NCBI GenBank assembly: GCA_002839355.1
Contig: PGXW01000001.1
Coordinates: 62,001 to 126,000, forward strand
Direction: 5' to 3'
Length of the DNA stretch: 64,000 nucleotides
Origin: Spirochaetae bacterium HGW-Spirochaetae-2
GTDB lineage: Bacteria; Spirochaetota; Spirochaetia; Sphaerochaetales; Sphaerochaetaceae
The position numbers and the translations under genes were made by a program. The notes under the pieces were generated by a model that searched no databases, was not told the DNA's origin, and worked only from the letters and a program-made list of their open reading frames with translations. Position 1 is the first letter of the stretch. Each line of letters begins with the position of its first letter. Positions 23,744 to 32,048 of this stretch are shown piece by piece.

Positions 23744-26700
23744 TTAAACAAACTCCTTGGCGCAGGCCAAGACCGCATCGCGGAAACAATTCTCAGGTGG
23801 CTTCACCAATCCGGCTCCCACCATACCTACCCCGGGATCCTTATGGGCGATTCCGGTATTGATCACCGGCAACACCCCCGATTCGACAACCAACCGGACA
23901 TCGATCCCGGTCGGGGTACCGCGGAAATCCAATGCCGGAATCCGGTATTCGTTGTGTTCGGCCAGGGTGATTCCATACATGCGTTTCGTGAATGTGATCG
24001 CATCGGCCGGAGACCCTCCCACGAATTTGACGATCGCAGGAGCCGCGGCCATGGCGAATCCACCGATTCCCGAGGTCTCGGTGATGACCGAATCCCCGAT
24101 ATCCGGAGCACTGTCCTCGGCACAGAAGCCGGGAAGATACAATCCGTCGACCATTCCCGCCGGTCCGGTGAACCAACGGTCGGGCAATCCGGAGATCCTG
24201 ATACCGAAATCGGTACCGTTGCGGGCCATGGTCGTGATCATGGTGCTCCCCGGTACTCCCGTGGCAGGATCCAGTACACATTTCGCCGAGGGCATCGACA
24301 GGTTCAAGAAGAAATGGTCGTTCGCATGCATGAAGGAGAGCACGCGGGAAATGGCTTGTGGTTCTTCTCCCAGCATCACCAGATGCGGTGCCAATTCCCG
24401 TATCATGAGCGAGGTCCCGGCCCTGTTGCGATTGTGTCCTTCGTCCCCCATCTGCAACGCTTGCACGATGATTCCCCGCATATCGATCGGACCATGACGC
24501 CCGATGGCCTTGTGCAGTATCGGTGCGAGCTCGTTTGCCATCCAATGCAGTCGGTCCAGCACTTCCTCGGAATAGGCCCCATACCTCAGGACTTTCCCCA
24601 ATCCCTCGTTCAAGGTGGCGAACGCATGGTTGCCGTACGTTTCATTCTGAATGATCCATACCGGCATGCTCGCGGTCATGATCCCGGCCATAGGTCCGAC
24701 CGAGGCATGGTGGTGGCAAGGTTCGAAGTCAATGGTTCCCGAGGCCGCAAGTTCTTCAGCGTCCTGCGGATTGTCCGCCCTGCCTTCATACATGAGTGCT
24801 CCGATAACCGCACCACGCATCGGACCGCACATGCGTTCCCAGGTAACCGGAGGGCCGGCATGGAGCACAAGGTTGTCGTGCATGCCGGGAACCACATCCC
24901 GGGCGATCCCGATTCCCTTGAGTATCGGCTTTCCCTTCAACAAACGCCCAACAGCTTCGGTATTCGCAGCGTCAATATCGAACTTGGTGGATTCGGAAAG
25001 GGCATCCAATGCTTCGATCACTTCGATATCTCCTCCGGCAGGTGGTCGCCATTCGAGATGGACAGACCGAGCACCGCAGGCTTCCAGGTTCCGGGAGAAG
25101 GATTCCAGCCCGAGATTCAAGGCTATGGGACCGTTCGTAAAAAGAGATACGACCTGCGAGGTATCGGGAACCGATACCTTTGTGTCTTTCGGCATGACGT
25201 TGTGTATCGGCTTGTGCGCGACAGGTTTCACCGACTGGTTTTCCGGCATGGTCCACCTATGCTTCTTGACCAGCAGCCGAAGTGCCAGCATGGTCGCCTG
25301 GTGGTTCGACGGCATGACGACAACACCGGCATCCTCGAGGATTTTCCGTTGCCGGTCGTAGCTTTGCGGATCTTGTGCGGTACCGGTAACCGAGGCGATA
25401 ACCGAAAGGTACCCTCCCCGTTTCCGAGCAGCCTCCTTGGCCTTGACCAACGAAGGCACCATCGCTCCAGCGGGATTGTCGTGCGATCCGTAACCGAGTA
25501 CACAATCGACCAGCATGACCGCAATGGTTTCATCCGCAATCTCGGCTTCGATGCGTTCGGTGCGTGTGCTCGGATCTATCATAGGGTGTGGACGACCTAC
25601 CGTGAACACGTCGTCTCCCAAGTCGACTATGGTGTGTGCCACAGATGTGTGTGGATCCTTGGGGACAAAGGTCGGATCGGTATGATTGTTCGACCAGAGG
25701 CCTCCTGTCGGACCATGCAGCGCCAACCAGGCCTCATCGGCCAACGTCCCGCCGGTATAGTAGCCGCGGATATACAGTTGTCCACTTTGCATCCCTTCCA
25801 GTTCCCGGGAAACCAGTGCATCGACTGTTTCATGGTCCACATCGAACGGCCACCTGTCGTGATACTCCCGTGGCGGGACCGGACTACCGGCCAATGTGGC
25901 GGCGATCCTGGCCGTCTCCTCCAAGTCATGTGCCCATTGGATATTCGGCCCCAAGGAAAAATCGCCTTCATGTGCGCCGATAAAATGAACTACCGCGGGC
26001 TTGCCGGTGTTTCGCAGGGTTTCCAATACATCGTCCACCACTTCCTTGGCTGGAGGTTTGGAAACGATCGCGATCACCGAGGTTCCTTCGTCGGCACCCA
26101 TCGCGGCAATTCCCATCCGCATGGTCAATCCACCGACCGCAGGATTTTTCAAATCACGTCCTCCGGTACCGATCGCATGGCTTACCCCGGCACCAAAGCG
26201 GTCGAGCAGACACGCGACCTCTTGCAATCCCGTTCCCGAGGCGGCTACGATGCCAACGCCACCCGTTTGGACAACATTGGCGAAACAAAGCGGTTTGCCT
26301 GCGATCATAGCCGTTCCACAATCGGGCCCCATCATGAGCAGCCCCTTGTCCCATGCGAGTCTTTTCAACGCGATCTCATCTTCCAGGGAAACGTTGTCCG
26401 AGAACAACATGACATGGAGATTGTGCCGCAAGGCTTTCTTCGCCTCGGATGCGGCGTAGATTCCGGGCAAGGAGATGATTGCGATATTGCTTTCCCCATT
26501 GGCCTTGCACGCGTTGCCGATAGTCTTGGGCTGTATGGCGGTCTCACCCGAAGATTCCGGATGATGCTTGTTCTCGAGCAGGGTGAACGCGAAGGATTCG
26601 ATTTCATCCAGATCCTTTTCATTCGGGCAGTCGATGGCGACGAGAAGATCGGTAGGTCCGGCAACAGATATTTCGTTTTTCGGGAACCCCTGGTCGATAA

Positions 26701-26836
26701 GGAGCTGGACATTCATGGGAGTGCCCATGGCGACGGTCGCTGTCTCGACCTCGGCTCTGGCCTGTAAATCCTTGCTCATGAGCATGAGGAACACAGAGTC
26801 GACATACACATCCTTCCGTACCACCACCCTTTTCAT
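23744..26836 (-). CDS. fused FdrA-YlbE (AllF-AllG) carbamoyltransferase protein
   Basis: 1030 residues in one uninterrupted frame. Residues 1-600 match FdrA: MGTPMN near residue 40, FSDNVSLEDEI, KGLLMMGPDCGTAMIAG, GIVAASGTGLQEV, and DLGDDVFTVGRPHPMIDP, which is a succinyl-CoA-synthetase-like layout. Residues from about 610 match YlbE (DUF1116): VLHAGPPVTWERMCGPMRGA, PCHHHASVGPMAGI, NEGLGKVLRYGAY, VINTGIAHKDPGVGMVGAG. In E. coli these are separate genes, and with the DUF2877 protein AllH they make carbamoyl phosphate from oxalurate. The fusion fixes a 1:1 ratio. GGAGG precedes the ATG by 9 bases. It is the first gene of the cluster, downstream of a strong promoter. Confidence 0.92.
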   Translation of the reverse strand: MKRVVVRKDVYVDSVFLMLMSKDLQARAEVETATVAMGTPMNVQLLIDQGFPKNEISVAGPTDLLVAIDCPNEKDLDEIESFAFTLLENKHHPESSGETAIQPKTIGNACKANGESNIAIISLPGIYAASEAKKALRHNLHVMLFSDNVSLEDEIALKRLAWDKGLLMMGPDCGTAMIAGKPLCFANVVQTGGVGIVAASGTGLQEVACLLDRFGAGVSHAIGTGGRDLKNPAVGGLTMRMGIAAMGADEGTSVIAIVSKPPAKEVVDDVLETLRNTGKPAVVHFIGAHEGDFSLGPNIQWAHDLEETARIAATLAGSPVPPREYHDRWPFDVDHETVDALVSRELEGMQSGQLYIRGYYTGGTLADEAWLALHGPTGGLWSNNHTDPTFVPKDPHTSVAHTIVDLGDDVFTVGRPHPMIDPSTRTERIEAEIADETIAVMLVDCVLGYGSHDNPAGAMVPSLVKAKEAARKRGGYLSVIASVTGTAQDPQSYDRQRKILEDAGVVVMPSNHQATMLALRLLVKKHRWTMPENQSVKPVAHKPIHNVMPKDTKVSVPDTSQVVSLFTNGPIALNLGLESFSRNLEACGARSVHLEWRPPAGGDIEVIEALDALSESTKFDIDAANTEAVGRLLKGKPILKGIGIARDVVPGMHDNLVLHAGPPVTWERMCGPMRGAVIGALMYEGRADNPQDAEELAASGTIDFEPCHHHASVGPMAGIMTASMPVWIIQNETYGNHAFATLNEGLGKVLRYGAYSEEVLDRLHWMANELAPILHKAIGRHGPIDMRGIIVQALQMGDEGHNRNRAGTSLMIRELAPHLVMLGEEPQAISRVLSFMHANDHFFLNLSMPSAKCVLDPATGVPGSTMITTMARNGTDFGIRISGLPDRWFTGPAGMVDGLYLPGFCAEDSAPDIGDSVITETSGIGGFAMAAAPAIVKFVGGSPADAITFTKRMYGITLAEHNEYRIPALDFRGTPTGIDVRLVVESGVLPVINTGIAHKDPGVGMVGAGLVKPPENCFRDAVLACAKEFV

Positions 26837-26881
26837 GCTGGATTGCCTCCGAATAATTGGTATGTTCGTTACTACACATTA

Positions 26882-26909
26882 TTATATACACTATTGTATA
26901 CAAATCAAG
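26882..26909 (-). promoter_or_regulatory. promoter of the catabolic cluster
   Basis: Minus-strand TTGATT (26904-26909), 16-base spacer and a perfect TATAAT (26882-26887), 46 bases before the fused gene. The operator-like palindrome lies in its spacer. Confidence 0.65.
26895..26904. promoter_or_regulatory. perfect palindrome TTGTATACAA, candidate GntR/FCD operator
   Basis: Ten-base perfect palindrome between the -35 and -10 boxes, touching the -35. FCD-type GntR regulators commonly bind short GTAnTAC- or TTGTATACAA-like palindromes. A protein bound here would block RNA polymerase. The gntR gene of the same operon is the natural candidate. Confidence 0.6.
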
Positions 26910-27025
26910 GAAAATAATTGTGTCTTTACAATTACCTGAAGAAGTCTTACATGCCGTGTGGTGATACAGATTGGAAATACCTGTTCAATAACGGAAAATT
27001 CGTTCGTTACCGATAGAAATGGTGA

Positions 27026-27054
27026 TTGACATATTTTCCATGGTTGAATACTAT
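27026..27054 (+). promoter_or_regulatory. promoter for the SPFH gene
   Basis: Perfect TTGACA (27026-27031), 17-base spacer, TACTAT (27049-27054). It lies 36 bases before the start. The rest of the 254-base gap upstream is AT-rich and holds only this promoter and the divergent cluster promoter. Confidence 0.65.
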
Positions 27055-27090
27055 CTAATTGATATCATATTGATAGCAAGGAGAAGTTTT

Positions 27091-28122
27091 ATGGAAAATT
27101 CGCAATTGGGTAAGGGCGCCCGATTCCAGTTGGAAGAGCATCAGGCACCTAGTATGAATGGCATGGCCGTACTGCTCGTCAACATCCTGTTGATCCTGGT
27201 GGCTGTTGCCCTGTTCATCCTTTCCATCACCCCTGTCGGATATGGTTTGGGGAGTGCGACAAGGATAGTTTTCATGGTGGTCGGTATCGCCTACTCCTGT
27301 ATACTCGGTCCGGTATTGTTCATCGGCCTGAAAGTGTTGAAGCCGAACGAGGCGTTGGTGCTGACGTTGTTCGGACGGTATTACGGTACGTTGCGTGGTG
27401 AAGGATTCTACTATGTGAACCCGTTTGTCACCGCTGTGAACCCATCGTCGAAACCCGACCAGAACGCGATTGCCGCACAAGAGAAATCGGCGGCCATGGC
27501 AAAATACGGTTCGGTGAACATTACGATTCCAAACAAGAAGATGTCCCTGAAGGCCATGACACTCAACAATGAGAAGCAGAAGGTAAACGATGCGTTGGGC
27601 AATCCCATCATCATAGGGATCGTTGTGATTTGGAAAGTGGTGAATACCGCGAAAGCGGCATTCAATGTCGACAATTATGTCGAATACCTTTCGATACAAT
27701 GCGATAGCGCGTTGCGCAATATCGTGCGATTGTTTCCCTACGATGCGAGCGATGCGGAAGGTGAGAAATCCTTGCGCGGCAGCAGCCAGGAAGTCGCCGA
27801 CCGCTTGAAAGCCGAGATCCAGGGCAAGGCCGATATAGCTGGAATCGAAATCCTTGAGGCTCGCATCACCCACCTCTCCTATGCTCCCGAGATTGCCGCC
27901 GCCATGTTGCAACGTCAACAGGCCTCCGCGATCATCGCCGCCAGACAGATGATAGTAGAGGGTGCTGTGGGTATGGTCGAGATGGCATTGGCCCAGTTGA
28001 GTGCGAACAATGTGGTGAACCTCGACGAGGAACGCAAGGCCGCTATGGTTAGCAATCTGTTGGTCGTGCTCTGTGGCAACAGGGATGCGCAACCGATTGT
28101 AAATAGTGGCTCGATATATTAG
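27091..28122 (+). CDS. SPFH/Band 7 domain membrane protein
   Basis: 343 residues from the ATG at 27091, with AAGGAGAAG upstream. Two hydrophobic segments at about 25-47 and 54-78 anchor the protein. An SPFH domain follows (KPNEALVLTLFGRYYGTLRGEGFYYVNPF, then IWKVVNTAKAAFNVDNYVEYL and ILEARITHLSYAPEIA). A coiled, Ala-rich helical tail rich in Gln follows (AAAMLQRQQASAIIAARQ). SPFH proteins oligomerise into membrane scaffolds that organise lipids or proteases. It lies 15 bases upstream of a small ribbon-helix-helix gene. Confidence 0.88.
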   Translation: MENSQLGKGARFQLEEHQAPSMNGMAVLLVNILLILVAVALFILSITPVGYGLGSATRIVFMVVGIAYSCILGPVLFIGLKVLKPNEALVLTLFGRYYGTLRGEGFYYVNPFVTAVNPSSKPDQNAIAAQEKSAAMAKYGSVNITIPNKKMSLKAMTLNNEKQKVNDALGNPIIIGIVVIWKVVNTAKAAFNVDNYVEYLSIQCDSALRNIVRLFPYDASDAEGEKSLRGSSQEVADRLKAEIQGKADIAGIEILEARITHLSYAPEIAAAMLQRQQASAIIAARQMIVEGAVGMVEMALAQLSANNVVNLDEERKAAMVSNLLVVLCGNRDAQPIVNSGSIY

Positions 28123-28137
28123 ATTGAATACATATTG

Positions 28138-28320
28138 ATGGAACAAAAAGACAAAGACAAAAAACAGATTCTCCTCAGGCTCTCCAGTTCCCTTTGGGAG
28201 GAGTTGGCCTCATGGGCACAAGACGATTTCAGGTCGATAAATGGACAGATCGAGTTCCTATTGACCGAGTCGGTGCGCCAACGCAGGAAAAAGGATCTCC
28301 CGAATACCGACGAAACCTAG
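28138..28320 (+). CDS. small Arc-like ribbon-helix-helix DNA-binding protein
   Basis: 60 residues. The pattern KKQILLRLSSSLWEELASWAQDDFRSINGQIEFLL fits Arc/MetJ: a beta strand with alternating residues, then two helices, the second beginning with the S-x-N-x-x-I-E-x-L pattern. The ends are charged. Such proteins often follow SPFH genes and may regulate them. Only 15 bases separate it from the SPFH stop, and the ribosome site is weak, so translational coupling is likely. It does not sit next to a toxin gene, so a toxin-antitoxin role is not supported. Confidence 0.75.
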   Translation: MEQKDKDKKQILLRLSSSLWEELASWAQDDFRSINGQIEFLLTESVRQRRKKDLPNTDET

Positions 28321-28342
28321 GGTCGCACAAGACTCCGAAGAG

Positions 28343-28372
28343 TGCCGTGGCAGCAATGTCACGGCATTTCTA
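28343..28372 (+). terminator. rho-independent terminator after the SPFH-Arc pair
   Basis: TGCCGTG (28343-28349) pairs with CACGGCA (28360-28366) around a 10-base loop, followed by TTTCT. Confidence 0.7.
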
Positions 28373-28458
28373 TCATGTATAGAATTTTTACAAAATTACT
28401 AAATTACTAATTTACAAAAACAACATATCCTGATAGGTTGATCATCAGGAGAGTAGAT

Positions 28459-28950
28459 ATGGATATTCCAACGACATTGAAACACAAACCGGTGGTGGTT
28501 GTGGAAAATTATGAGCAGATAGATGGGCGAAGTGCCTATGATTCGGATGCCAAGGGCTTGTCACTGGGTCTCGCACAGTGGAACGACCGAGGGTCGGTCG
28601 AGATATCGGCCAAGGTGTGGCGCCATACGGGCGAGAAATGGTCACGTCAGTCGGAAGAGTTGCCGTTGCACCGTGTGCTCGATCTCGCGATCCTGATAGC
28701 ACGGACAAAGGAATATTTTTCCGAAGCCTACCGCTTTGAGAAATTGTACGATCCTCAGGACACGCGAATCGATAGGATCGGATTGCAAGGTGATGCCATG
28801 TCGGTCGATATCGCAACGGGAAACGAGATGCTTGGCAAGGATATCCGACTGTTCGCCAATGAACTGTCGAAGAACGATGAATTGATCAGCGAACGGTTGC
28901 AAACGCTTGTCACCATCTTGGAGCGCATGGGGTACCACTCGGTCATGTGA
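28459..28950 (+). CDS. DUF6530-like conserved protein of unknown function
   Basis: 163 residues from the ATG at 28459, with AGGAGAG six bases upstream. The amino-terminal half is strongly patterned (LKHKPVVVVENYEQIDGR, DAKGLSLGLAQWNDRG, EISAKVWRHTGEKWSRQSEELPLHR), which I recall as DUF6530. The rest is helical, and no catalytic motif is apparent. It lies in AT-rich surroundings, separated from the SPFH pair by a terminator, and its last 8 bases overlap the end of the convergent cobB. Confidence 0.65.
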   Translation: MDIPTTLKHKPVVVVENYEQIDGRSAYDSDAKGLSLGLAQWNDRGSVEISAKVWRHTGEKWSRQSEELPLHRVLDLAILIARTKEYFSEAYRFEKLYDPQDTRIDRIGLQGDAMSVDIATGNEMLGKDIRLFANELSKNDELISERLQTLVTILERMGYHSVM

Positions 28951-29695
28951 CCGGGTGGAGCCAGCGGTCCAATTCCGTAAAGGTCTCCTGCAAGTCGTAC
29001 AGCCGTATCTTGGCATACTTGTCCAAGGGAGTTTCCTGGGAGTTCACGATTACCAAACGACCGCCATGATAGTATGTCGCCATCGGCAGGGATGCCGCCG
29101 GCTGTACGGTCAGGCTGCTGCCAAGTACCAGGACCAGGTCCGCATTCGCCATGTCGCGGTAGGCTTGGTCCAACAGTGTCGGTTCAAGTTGCTCGCCATA
29201 GAAGATGATGTCGGGTTTCATCACTCCACCACATACAAGACAGCGTGGGATACCCCCCTCTTGGACTATCGAGGCGACTTCGGCATAGGAAGCAGATCCA
29301 CCGCATGCCGTACAATGATGGGATTGTGGGCTACCGTGGATTTCCCACACCTTTCCGGTACCTGCCTTCTGATGCAGCATATCAATATTCTGCGTATAGA
29401 CATCTGTTATCATTCCACGCTGCTCCATGTTTGAAAGCACCGTGTGCACTATAGAGGGTTGGTATTGGTCCAGGCAGTACAGGAATTCCCGTGCCCACCC
29501 GTAGAACAATGACGGATCGGTTTGGAATGTGTCGAGCGACAGCAGGTCCTCAACGTACATGCCATGCCATTGGGAGGTGTAGAATCCACCCGTACCCCTG
29601 AAATCCCTGATACCGCTCAACGTGGAGACGCCGGCACCTGTGAACGCCACGGTGCGCTTGGAGCCTTGCAGCAATTGTTTGAGCATATCTATCAT
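28943..29695 (-). CDS. cobB: NAD-dependent protein deacylase (sirtuin)
   Basis: 250 residues from the ATG at 29695, chosen for the GGAGG five bases upstream; upstream starts at 29713 are possible. Sirtuin motifs are complete: GAGVSTLSGIRDFRG for NAD, TQNIDMLH, the catalytic His in EIHGS, and the zinc site CTACG plus CLVCG. GSSLTVQPAASLP follows in the Rossmann part. Removes acyl groups from lysines using NAD+. The start lies just past the end of miaB, so it is probably co-transcribed with folD and miaB. Confidence 0.93.
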   Translation of the reverse strand: MIDMLKQLLQGSKRTVAFTGAGVSTLSGIRDFRGTGGFYTSQWHGMYVEDLLSLDTFQTDPSLFYGWAREFLYCLDQYQPSIVHTVLSNMEQRGMITDVYTQNIDMLHQKAGTGKVWEIHGSPQSHHCTACGGSASYAEVASIVQEGGIPRCLVCGGVMKPDIIFYGEQLEPTLLDQAYRDMANADLVLVLGSSLTVQPAASLPMATYYHGGRLVIVNSQETPLDKYAKIRLYDLQETFTELDRWLHPVT

Positions 29696-29712
29696 GGACT
29701 CCTCCATCCCCA

Positions 29713-31023
29713 TCAATGCTGGGTCGCTGTAAAGGTGCTCCCGACCATTCCCGTCAATTCGACGTCCACGAAGTCCCCGACCCGAACCGGGGAAATCGGC
29801 TGGAACACAACCATCTCGTCATGTTCGGACCGTGACAGGTATTCGTGTTCGTTGCGTTTGGATATCTGTTCCACCAATACCTCGACCGTTCCGGTACACC
29901 GCGCGACCTTTTCCTCGTGCGAGATCGAGCGCTGGAGATTGATCAATTCTTGCAACCGTGCCATTCGGACCTCCGATGACAATTGGTCGGGCATCGAGAC
30001 CGCTTTCGTCCCTTCACGGGGATTGAAGTAGTACATGAAGGCTTCGAGGAACCGCACCTCCCGCATCAACGATAGGGTCTGGTGGAAATCATCTTCCGTC
30101 TCTCCCGGGAAACCCACCATGACGTCGGTGGTGAAGGTGATGCCGTCAACCGCCTCGCGCAGGTTTCCGATAAGCTGCAGATAGGTTTCTCGGGTATACT
30201 TGCGATTCATAAGCTGCAGGATACGTGTCGATCCACTTTGGGCGGGCACATGCAGGTGCTTTGCCACTGCTTTTTCCTGTGCTATAACCGCTATCAGTTC
30301 CTTGGAGAAATCCTTGGGATGCGGGCTTTCGAATCGGATCCATCGGATCGACGACACCTGACTGGCTATATCCGACAACAGGTCGGGGAACCGCATGTGC
30401 TTTCCGTTCCATGTATAGTCGTAGGAGTTGACATTCTGTCCGAGCAGTGTGATTTCACGTACTCCGGCATCCTCCAGCCGATGGATTTCATCGTACACCG
30501 ATTGCGGTTCCCGGGAAACCTCCCGGCCCCGCACGTACGGGACGATGCAATAGGCGCAGAAGTTGTCGCACCCGTTCATGATGGGGACGTACGACTTTAC
30601 ATCCCCATCCTTGTAGTAGCTCTGGGTGAACGAATAGGCGGCATCGCGTTCGTCACTGCCACCGGTGAGCAATGCGGCGATCCGTTGCTTGTCGTTTGTT
30701 CCCATGACATGGTCGACAGCCGGGGCATCCTTCAGGAACTCGTCGCCGAGCCGTTCCGCCATGCAACCGGTGACCACTAGGGTCATGGGATGCGATTGCT
30801 TGAGATGCTGGAAGAATCCGATCCTTCCCCATATCCTGTTCTCTGCGGTCTTCCTGACACTGCAGGTATTGAGTATCGCACAATCAGCATCTTCAGCACG
30901 CAGGGCTGCTTGCATTCCGGCAGCTTGCAATGCGACTTCCAGCGCGTTCGACTCGGCCGTATTCATCTGGCATCCATAGGTCTCCAACCAATAGCGGCTG
31001 TGGGTCTTCAAAGTATCTGACAA
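29713..31023 (-). CDS. miaB: tRNA-2-methylthio-N6-dimethylallyladenosine synthase MiaB
   Basis: Radical SAM methylthiotransferase acting on i6A37 of tRNA. Three cysteines of the first cluster are visible (YGCQMN, the LNTCSVRK Cys, and VVTGCMAERL). The radical SAM motif is CDNFCAYCIVPYVRGRE, followed by GQNVNSY and a carboxy-terminal TRAM domain (VRVGDFVDVELTG). The start is taken as the TTG at 31023 because GAAGGAG lies eight bases upstream, right after the folD stop; longer starts to 31059 would overlap folD. That gives 436 residues. Confidence 0.94.
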   Translation of the reverse strand: MSDTLKTHSRYWLETYGCQMNTAESNALEVALQAAGMQAALRAEDADCAILNTCSVRKTAENRIWGRIGFFQHLKQSHPMTLVVTGCMAERLGDEFLKDAPAVDHVMGTNDKQRIAALLTGGSDERDAAYSFTQSYYKDGDVKSYVPIMNGCDNFCAYCIVPYVRGREVSREPQSVYDEIHRLEDAGVREITLLGQNVNSYDYTWNGKHMRFPDLLSDIASQVSSIRWIRFESPHPKDFSKELIAVIAQEKAVAKHLHVPAQSGSTRILQLMNRKYTRETYLQLIGNLREAVDGITFTTDVMVGFPGETEDDFHQTLSLMREVRFLEAFMYYFNPREGTKAVSMPDQLSSEVRMARLQELINLQRSISHEEKVARCTGTVEVLVEQISKRNEHEYLSRSEHDEMVVFQPISPVRVGDFVDVELTGMVGSTFTATQH

Positions 31024-31036
31024 GGGGCAATCTCCT

Positions 31037-31906
31037 TCAAACATGCATTTTTGCGGCAATCAGGGTATTTTCCATCAACATGGCTATGGTCATGGGGCCG
31101 ATACCACCGGGTACCGGCGTTATCGCAGAGCTCAGTGGGGCAACCGCATCGTAATCGACATCTCCCACCAGGCGATATCCCCGTTTCCGGGAGGCATCCT
31201 CTACCCTGTTGATGCCGACGTCGATCACCACTGCGCCTTCCTTGACCATGTCGGCGGTGATCGCGAGAGGTTTCCCGATCGCTGCCACGAGGATGTCCGC
31301 TTTCCTGGTATGTTCGCCCACGTCGGCGGTGCGGCTATGGCATATGGTGACGGTGGCGTCCCGTCCCTTCTGCATGAGAAGCGCTGCCATGGGTTTCCCC
31401 ACGATATTGCTCCTGCCGACAACGACCACTTCCTTTCCTGAGGTTTCGATCTGGTAGTGGTCGAGGATCCGCATGACGCCTGCGGGGGTACATGCCACGA
31501 ACGAAGGGTCGCCCAACAGCAATCGTCCGATATTGATCGGGTGCAATCCGTCCACATCCTTATCGTCACGGATCGTGTTGGTGATGCGCTTCTCACTCAG
31601 GTGTGCGGGAAGCGGCAATTGGACCAGTATGCCATCGACCAAGGGATCGGCGTTCAGTTGCTCGACCAGTTGGACTATATGATCCTCGGTCGTGTCGGCC
31701 GGAAGGCGATAGTCGCGGTGGTCGAATCCCATCTCTTCGCAGGCCTTGCCCTTGCTGGCAACGTAGGTTGTGCTTGCCGGATCGTCTCCAACCAAGACAA
31801 CTGCCAAACAGGGAATGTGGCCGGTCTCTTGTTTGAAGCGGGTACATTCCTGCTGTACTTCAGAACGGACTTTCGTTGCTACTTCCTTTCCTGACAATAC
31901 CAACAT
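31037..31906 (-). CDS. folD: bifunctional methylenetetrahydrofolate dehydrogenase/cyclohydrolase FolD
   Basis: 289 residues from the ATG at 31906, with AAGGAGAG upstream. Interconverts methylene-, methenyl- and formyl-tetrahydrofolate for purine and formyl-Met-tRNA synthesis. The folate-site motif YVASKGKACEEMGFDH carries the catalytic Lys, followed by VDGILVQLPLPAHL, the NADP site VVVGRSNIVGKPMA, and the closing PVPGGIGPMTIAMLMENT. First gene of a folD-miaB-cobB run. Confidence 0.96.
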   Translation of the reverse strand: MLVLSGKEVATKVRSEVQQECTRFKQETGHIPCLAVVLVGDDPASTTYVASKGKACEEMGFDHRDYRLPADTTEDHIVQLVEQLNADPLVDGILVQLPLPAHLSEKRITNTIRDDKDVDGLHPINIGRLLLGDPSFVACTPAGVMRILDHYQIETSGKEVVVVGRSNIVGKPMAALLMQKGRDATVTICHSRTADVGEHTRKADILVAAIGKPLAITADMVKEGAVVIDVGINRVEDASRKRGYRLVGDVDYDAVAPLSSAITPVPGGIGPMTIAMLMENTLIAAKMHV

Positions 31907-32048
31907 GGGCTCTCCTTGCATGCATACGGTGCATCGCCTTATCAGGTTATACCAAAAATCATCGGGAGTGTGTACAGGTTTTCAAAAGTGTCCAGATACA
32001 GTATGATAGGAAGACATCTTGTCTATTATCCTAGGAGAAGGAATTGTG

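Noticed and set aside
23600-26767. A 1055-codon open frame on the plus strand opposite the fdrA-ylbE gene
   Set aside because: It is fully antisense to a protein with clear family motifs, has no family resemblance itself, is rich in Arg, His and Gly, and is explained by codon bias that removes stops on the opposite strand.
28138-28320. Antitoxin of a toxin-antitoxin pair
   Set aside because: No toxin-like gene is adjacent; the upstream neighbour is an SPFH membrane protein and the downstream gene lies beyond a terminator.
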